From positions 2,108,001 to 2,172,000 of the forward strand of contig NZ_CP125946.1 in NCBI RefSeq assembly GCF_030064065.1: 64,000 bases of DNA, given 5' to 3'. Both the position numbers and the translations under genes were made by a program. The notes beneath the pieces are model-generated. The model made no database searches. It was not told the DNA's origin and saw only the letters and a program-made list of their open reading frames with translations. Shown piece by piece: positions 60,061-64,000 of the stretch. Each line of letters opens with the position of its first letter. Position 1 is the stretch's first letter. Source of the DNA: Rothia sp. SD9660Na. GTDB taxonomy: Bacteria; Actinomycetota; Actinomycetes; Actinomycetales; Micrococcaceae.

Positions 60061-62283
60061 ATGCCCTCCTCCCCCATCCATCGCCGTACCCTCATTCACG
60101 GTGCAGCCTGGTCTGCCCCCACCATCATTGCCAGCTCGGTGGTGCCCGTCTACGCCGTCTCAACGCCGTCCACCGACCTTTTTGCCACCCTGGCAGCAGA
60201 ACTGGGCAGTATCTCCTTCACCGAGTCACAGACCGTCTACGACTCACTCTCACCCACTATTCGCTTTACCGACATCACCAACAAGCGGCTGGAGATTTCC
60301 CGCCGCACCGGGCGTCCTTTCAACTCCGTGACCGAGGCAGAGGCCCGCGCCGAGCTACGCCCCGAGGTGCTCAAAGCTACCGGCCTTGAGAAGCAGTTCA
60401 ACGTCTCAAAGCTCCTGGCCCAAAACACCCTCACCGCGATTGCCGCAAACCCCCTCTACACCCATCTTTCGCCCCAAGAGCGCGAAGCCCTGATTACTAA
60501 TAAGGTCAGCGGGCGCAAGGAGCAGTTCCTGCTGGGCCTAGCCTACCTGCGGTCGCTCTACTCCTTCGAACTGGGCGGCGTGAACGTGGCCGAGGCCCTC
60601 ATTGCCAACCCTGAGCAGTTCGGCATCACCGGGGTTGACCCGATTGACTACATTCTCAATATCGGCTCCCGGCGGGCTAGTGTACTGGCCTTCAACAACT
60701 CCCCCACCGCCCACCGCACCGTGGTGCGCCTGCCGGAGCTCACCAGCTTCATTGCCGACCGGGTGGGCACCAGCGACCTGGACGCCTGGATGCGCGAGCA
60801 GAGCGGGGCCATCATTGCGGACGCCGCCGCCCCGCTCTACAGCGAGCTGGCGGCAAACCCTGCCACCCAGCGCTTTATTCTGCCCCTGCTCTCCCAGGAG
60901 AGCGACGGGGTCTATGTTGCAACCACCCCGGCCTCTATTACCTTCGGTCACACCTACACCTATGTAGACCCCGCCACCGCCGGTAGTAGCACCGCTGAGA
61001 AGACCGCCTTCATCGACGAACTCAACCGCCGGGCAACCGAGCAGAACGCCTTTGTGGAACTCTGGACCCGCCTGGCTCCCGCCCACGCCGGCGAGCTCAC
61101 CGGCAACCGCCTGGCGATTGACACCTTCCAGGGCTACAAGCCCCAGAACATCTCAGCCTCCTGGCTGCCCAAGACCAGTCCCGGGGCCATTAGCGACTTC
61201 TTCGCGCCCCTCAACCTCTGGGCACCCTACACTCAGGCAAGCGCCCAGGCCGAGGGCACCGGCATGCGCTACTTCATAGGCAAGGCTATCTCTGCCAACG
61301 GTGTGACCACCTACGGCCACGAGATGACCCACCTGATCGACGACACCCTGCTCACCAACAGCGGTGGCCTGCGCGACGGCTTTGGCCCCGAAACAATCGC
61401 CCGCGGTATCTTCGAAGGCCCCGACAGCCCCACCTCAGCTATCGTTGGCTTCAACCAGTACTTCGACTGGACGTCGGTCGCCGACCGCCTGCACAACGGC
61501 AGTCCCGAGCAGTTCGCCACCAAGCAGGACCTCTCTGCCTACATGCGCCAGCAGCTCGACACCCTCTACCTGCTCGATGCCCTCGAAGCAGAAGCTATCC
61601 TGCGCCGCCCGGCCGAAGAGCGCGCCGTCCTACTCAACCGCCTGAGCCAGACCCCGCGCGGCACCACCGGCCACACCGACGACACCTTTAGCACCATCAC
61701 CGTGGACGAAGCTGCCTCCCTCTCAACGGTGGAAGACTTCACCGCCCAGGGCCTGGTGGTATCCCGCTACCAGTGGCGCGGCATCAGCACCATCGGCACC
61801 GCACCGGCCAACAGCTACTACACCATCCCCCTCTTCGACCCCGCCTACGGCGCCTACACCCCCTCTACCGGGGCACCCGGCGATATTACCGTCCGCCGTC
61901 AGGCCTTCGACCTGCTGGCCTACAAGGGCTACGACGAGGGCATGGTCCCCTACATCTCCAACCAGTACAAGGCCGCCGCAGGTGGGGCGCTCTCGGATAG
62001 CTTCATTATGGGGCAGATCGGCATTGCCAACTATGCCGCCGACCGCGCGGCCCGCTACCGCCAGGGGCTTGAGCGGGCAGGGGCGTCCGGGGTCTTCCCC
62101 TTCACCCACCGCGGTCAGACCATCGCCTCCCTCGACGACCTACGAGCCCAGTTTGACCAGGCCCTCGCCGCCGACCTGCCCTACCTGCAGCAGGCCCGGG
62201 CTGGCTCTACCAGCGCTATCTGGTCGGTGACCGCCGTGCGCGAGCTCAAGGCCTCCTTCTACCGGGCGGCTATGCGGGGCTAG
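60061..62283 (+). CDS. Large secreted zinc metalloprotease, M26 (ZmpB)-like C-terminal type
   Basis: 740 aa from ATG 60061. The N-terminus HRRTLIHGAAWSAPTIIASS is a twin-arginine-like export signal ending near YAVST. The zinc motif YGHEMTHLIDD (HExxH) and downstream GGLRDGFGPETIARGIFEG, with a Glu suited as third ligand, recall the catalytic domain of streptococcal IgA-protease/Zmp proteins (HE.TH..D ... E..A.G.). Residues 130-400 are helical and unassigned. No cell-wall anchor. Likely degrades host proteins; the target is unknown. The longer frame from 59974 adds residues before the signal. Confidence 0.75.
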   Translation: MPSSPIHRRTLIHGAAWSAPTIIASSVVPVYAVSTPSTDLFATLAAELGSISFTESQTVYDSLSPTIRFTDITNKRLEISRRTGRPFNSVTEAEARAELRPEVLKATGLEKQFNVSKLLAQNTLTAIAANPLYTHLSPQEREALITNKVSGRKEQFLLGLAYLRSLYSFELGGVNVAEALIANPEQFGITGVDPIDYILNIGSRRASVLAFNNSPTAHRTVVRLPELTSFIADRVGTSDLDAWMREQSGAIIADAAAPLYSELAANPATQRFILPLLSQESDGVYVATTPASITFGHTYTYVDPATAGSSTAEKTAFIDELNRRATEQNAFVELWTRLAPAHAGELTGNRLAIDTFQGYKPQNISASWLPKTSPGAISDFFAPLNLWAPYTQASAQAEGTGMRYFIGKAISANGVTTYGHEMTHLIDDTLLTNSGGLRDGFGPETIARGIFEGPDSPTSAIVGFNQYFDWTSVADRLHNGSPEQFATKQDLSAYMRQQLDTLYLLDALEAEAILRRPAEERAVLLNRLSQTPRGTTGHTDDTFSTITVDEAASLSTVEDFTAQGLVVSRYQWRGISTIGTAPANSYYTIPLFDPAYGAYTPSTGAPGDITVRRQAFDLLAYKGYDEGMVPYISNQYKAAAGGALSDSFIMGQIGIANYAADRAARYRQGLERAGASGVFPFTHRGQTIASLDDLRAQFDQALAADLPYLQQARAGSTSAIWSVTAVRELKASFYRAAMRG

Positions 62284-62313
62284 AACTCTGTAGCGTAGAG
62301 CCCCAGGAACTGA

Positions 62314-62349
62314 AAAAGTCCCGCTCCCTGGTGAGGGAGCGGGACTTTT
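62314..62349. terminator. Bidirectional terminator
   Basis: Perfect 16-bp stem (62314-62329 / 62334-62349) with A-run and T-run, between convergent genes. Confidence 0.93.
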
Positions 62350-62378
62350 CTCAAGAAAAGACGCCTAATGCGGTCTGC

Positions 62379-63212
62379 TTAGCTGTTGTAGCCAGCGGGT
62401 GATACGAAGATCGGTGCGGACGCGGTGGGCAGGTTTACCGAGAAGATGGAGGTGCCCATGCCGTTCCAGCCGCCGTGTACAGCCTGGCCGTTACCAATGT
62501 AAACAGCGATGTGCTGCTGGCCGAAACCGTTGGACTGGTAGAGAACCAGGTCGCCGGGCTGGGGGCTGGAGGTTACGGTACCCAATGACATGTAGTCCAT
62601 GGGCCAGCCGTGGAAGTTGATGCCTGCGGCGCGCAGGGAGTTGGTTGCCAGCATGGTGCAGTCGGTCTGAGCGTTGACGGCTGCGGCGGCCAGGGCGGCT
62701 GCTACAACAGCGTCGCGCTTAGCCTGGTTGGTGGCGGTGGAAAGAGTGGGGGTTGCTGCGGGAGCGGCGGTAGTTGCTGCGGGTGCCGGGGTCGCTACAG
62801 GAGCTACGGTTTCAACAGGTGCGGGAGCGGGAGTTGCCTCTACAACCTCAACGGTCTCGGACTGAACAGCAACGGTAGCTTCTTCGGCAGGAGCTTCGAC
62901 GGGGGCTTCTTCAACAACCGGAGCTTCTTCTACGGGTGCCTCTTCAACGACGGGGGCTTCCTCAACGGGAGCTTCTTCGATGACGGGGGTTGCCTCGACG
63001 GGCTTTTCGGGAGCTACGATGTAAGCGGGAACGCCCCAGCTTACGACCTTGCCCTCACCTGCAACGGCGAATGCCTTGAGCAGGGGGGCTGAAACAGCTG
63101 CACCGTTGTCTAGGGTGGTCTGCGGGGCTTCGTTGACGGCTGCGTTTGCTGCTGCGAGAACAGCGCCGGACAGGATGACGCCTACCGCACCTACTGAGAG
63201 TGAACGACGCAA
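62379..63212 (-). CDS. Secreted NlpC/P60 cell-wall hydrolase
   Basis: 277 aa. Signal peptide (cleavage near ANAAV), then an acidic repeat region with units such as APVEEAPVVEE (about residues 75-110), a Pro/Ala/Thr linker, and a C-terminal NlpC/P60 domain with Cys in TDCTMLATNSLRAAG, GDLVLYQSNGFGQQHIAVYI (catalytic His) and AVHGGW. Expected to cut peptidoglycan stem peptides. TTG start with AAAGG 7 bp upstream. A possible c-di-AMP riboswitch lies in the leader. Confidence 0.9.
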   Translation of the reverse strand: MRRSLSVGAVGVILSGAVLAAANAAVNEAPQTTLDNGAAVSAPLLKAFAVAGEGKVVSWGVPAYIVAPEKPVEATPVIEEAPVEEAPVVEEAPVEEAPVVEEAPVEAPAEEATVAVQSETVEVVEATPAPAPVETVAPVATPAPAATTAAPAATPTLSTATNQAKRDAVVAAALAAAAVNAQTDCTMLATNSLRAAGINFHGWPMDYMSLGTVTSSPQPGDLVLYQSNGFGQQHIAVYIGNGQAVHGGWNGMGTSIFSVNLPTASAPIFVSPAGYNS

Positions 63213-63214
63213 TG

Positions 63215-63345
63215 TTGTACCTTTCGTCTCTTCTTGAGATTTCGCAGCCGGGTTGCTGCTACTGCTGGGTGGCCCGTACGTGGGGTTTGTGGGCTCCCCT
63301 GCTTCCCTCGGAAGCTGATTGGACTCTGAATAGCCTATAACGATT
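63215..63345 (-). promoter_or_regulatory. Possible c-di-AMP (ydaO/yuaA) riboswitch
   Basis: On the minus strand the leader has AGCTTCCGAGGGAAGCAGGG, GAGCCC, a CCCC tract and, close to the gene, CAACCCGGCTGCGAAATCTC, resembling pieces of ydaO aptamers. Such riboswitches commonly precede actinobacterial peptidoglycan-hydrolase genes. The match is partial and from memory. Confidence 0.4.
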
Positions 63346-63576
63346 TGGTAACGATGTATACCGAATCGTTATAAAAAATTGATTTTTCTGCTCTATATCA
63401 CGTCTCTACAGACACCCAGAATACCCCGAGAATCACCTGTTAATACTGGTCACCTTGGGTTACCCGCGAGTAACCTGAGCTGTCAGAACCCACCGAAATA
63501 AAGTGCGACACGATAGCGGCCGGGTCACGGTTTCATGACGAAACTATGACCCGGCCGCACCCCTGAATCAGGGTTT
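63346..63576. other. Intergenic region between the NlpC/P60 leader and pirin
   Basis: Holds an inverted repeat of AACGAT-type words (AACGATTTGGTAACGAT ... GAATCGTTATA near 63340-63372), likely the promoter region of the NlpC/P60 gene. No coding sequence seen. Confidence 0.4.
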
Positions 63577-64000
63577 TTAGTCACCGCGCAACTTCAAACG
63601 CGCATTGGGCAGCTCGGGAGCAGGAACCACCGATGTGCGGGGCTTCTCTTCATATTCCCCGGGCAGCAGCACCACCCCGCCAAAGCGGGGATAGCCGGAG
63701 CCGGCGTCCTGACCCGCTGCAAGCGACCCGCCGGTGACTATCTCGGTGCCCGACGCACCCGCCGGAGCAGTGACGGCCTCGAAGCTCTCAGCCTGGGCAT
63801 TCCAGGCGGCACGGGCTTCGACGATATCTTCGTGGGAGCGGCCGATGAAGTTCCACCAGATAGCGATTTTCTCGCCGAAGGGGGCTCCACCGAGCAGAAT
63901 CAGGCGGGTGTCACCGATTGCCTCGATGGTGAGTTCGGTGGTGCCGGGCTCGATAAAGAGCATTTCGTCGGCGGATACCTGCTGGCCCTTAATAAGGAGG
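63577..64000 (-). CDS. Pirin-family protein, C-terminal part (partial)
   Basis: Open to the right edge (the frame continues through LLIKGQQVSADEM). Pirin C-terminal hallmarks: RLILLGGAPFGEKIAIWWNF and IGRSHEDIVEARAAWN. Pirins are cupin proteins with metal-dependent dioxygenase or regulatory roles. The N-terminal cupin with its metal ligands lies outside the window. Confidence 0.9.
   Translation of the reverse strand, partial: LLIKGQQVSADEMLFIEPGTTELTIEAIGDTRLILLGGAPFGEKIAIWWNFIGRSHEDIVEARAAWNAQAESFEAVTAPAGASGTEIVTGGSLAAGQDAGSGYPRFGGVVLLPGEYEEKPRTSVVPAPELPNARLKLRGD

Noticed and set aside
1..64000. CRISPR array or cas genes
   Set aside because: No regularly spaced short repeats and no Cas-like protein.

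Overview
The window is about 60% G+C and reads as an actinobacterial chromosome, most likely Micrococcaceae and probably Rothia. This rests on gene order and protein style (dnaX-recR, purSQL, a CtpE-like P-type ATPase, hmuO/htaA/hmuTUV haem uptake, sialidase plus secreted metalloproteases) and is an inference, not a species call. No rRNA gene, complete tRNA gene, CRISPR array, recognisable insertion sequence or prophage was seen.

Layout. 1-3.0 kb: 3' end of dnaX, recR with an unusual C-terminal tail, then an AT-richer pair (small secreted Cys peptide plus polytopic membrane protein). 3.2-6.6 kb: lysC, then two secreted-protein/small-membrane-protein pairs (a prokaryotic phospholipase A2, and a protein with a Gly/Ala-rich hydrophobic C-terminus). 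Each pair is preceded by an almost identical copy of a 217-218 bp terminator-promoter-RBS cassette. 6.8-13 kb: a conserved actinobacterial protein, secreted sialidase, secreted metzincin, a CurA-type reductase and a truncated DUF1304 gene next to a strong palindrome. 13.2-16.7 kb: purSQL. 16.8-17.9 kb: an AbiEi-like/DUF559-like nuclease gene bracketed by two copies of a 62-bp palindrome. 18-28 kb: haem acquisition (hmuO divergent from htaA, then hmuTUV) interrupted by a very AT-rich insert with a matrixin-like protease, which also appears to have replaced the N-terminus of HmuT; then a Ca/Mg-type P-ATPase. 28-31 kb: beta-glucoside-type PTS EIIBCA and an ElaA-like acetyltransferase. 31-38.5 kb: a peptide ABC importer whose ATPase gene is separated from the rest by an opposite-strand PH-domain gene. 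38.5-41.8 kb: 2-hydroxyacid dehydrogenase, a TetR regulator with a likely frameshift at codon 3, cardiolipin synthase.

41.9-50.3 kb is a sulfur regulon. A flavin monooxygenase of the SnaA/NtaA family lies behind a SAM-IV riboswitch with a terminator. A divergent sulfonate-type ABC importer has a SAM-I riboswitch. After a second palindrome-flanked nuclease paralogue comes acetyl-CoA synthetase behind another SAM-I riboswitch. The P3 loop of that second SAM-I aptamer carries an insert of about 120 nt that looks like a fused tRNA-Pro(GGG) and tRNA-Asn(GTT) fragment pair.

50.4-58.6 kb: YgiB/YgiC-like pair, gamma-glutamylcyclotransferase-like gene, remnants of a TRIC channel and a GNAT gene, a RelBE-type toxin-antitoxin pair, a polar amino acid ABC importer, a frameshifted NlpC/P60-like gene and a beta-propeller-like lipoprotein. 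58.6-64 kb: a cystathionine gamma-synthase/lyase family enzyme, a large secreted M26-like metalloprotease, an NlpC/P60 cell-wall protein with a possible c-di-AMP riboswitch, and the 3' part of a pirin gene.

Themes: surface and secreted functions suited to a mucosal commensal (sialidase, proteases, PLA2, haem capture), SAM-controlled sulfur scavenging, and several small accessory insertions with their own repeats. The strongest candidates for something undescribed are the palindrome-bracketed nuclease genes at two loci, the tRNA-chimera insert inside a SAM riboswitch, and the duplicated promoter cassettes driving secreted-protein/membrane-protein pairs.
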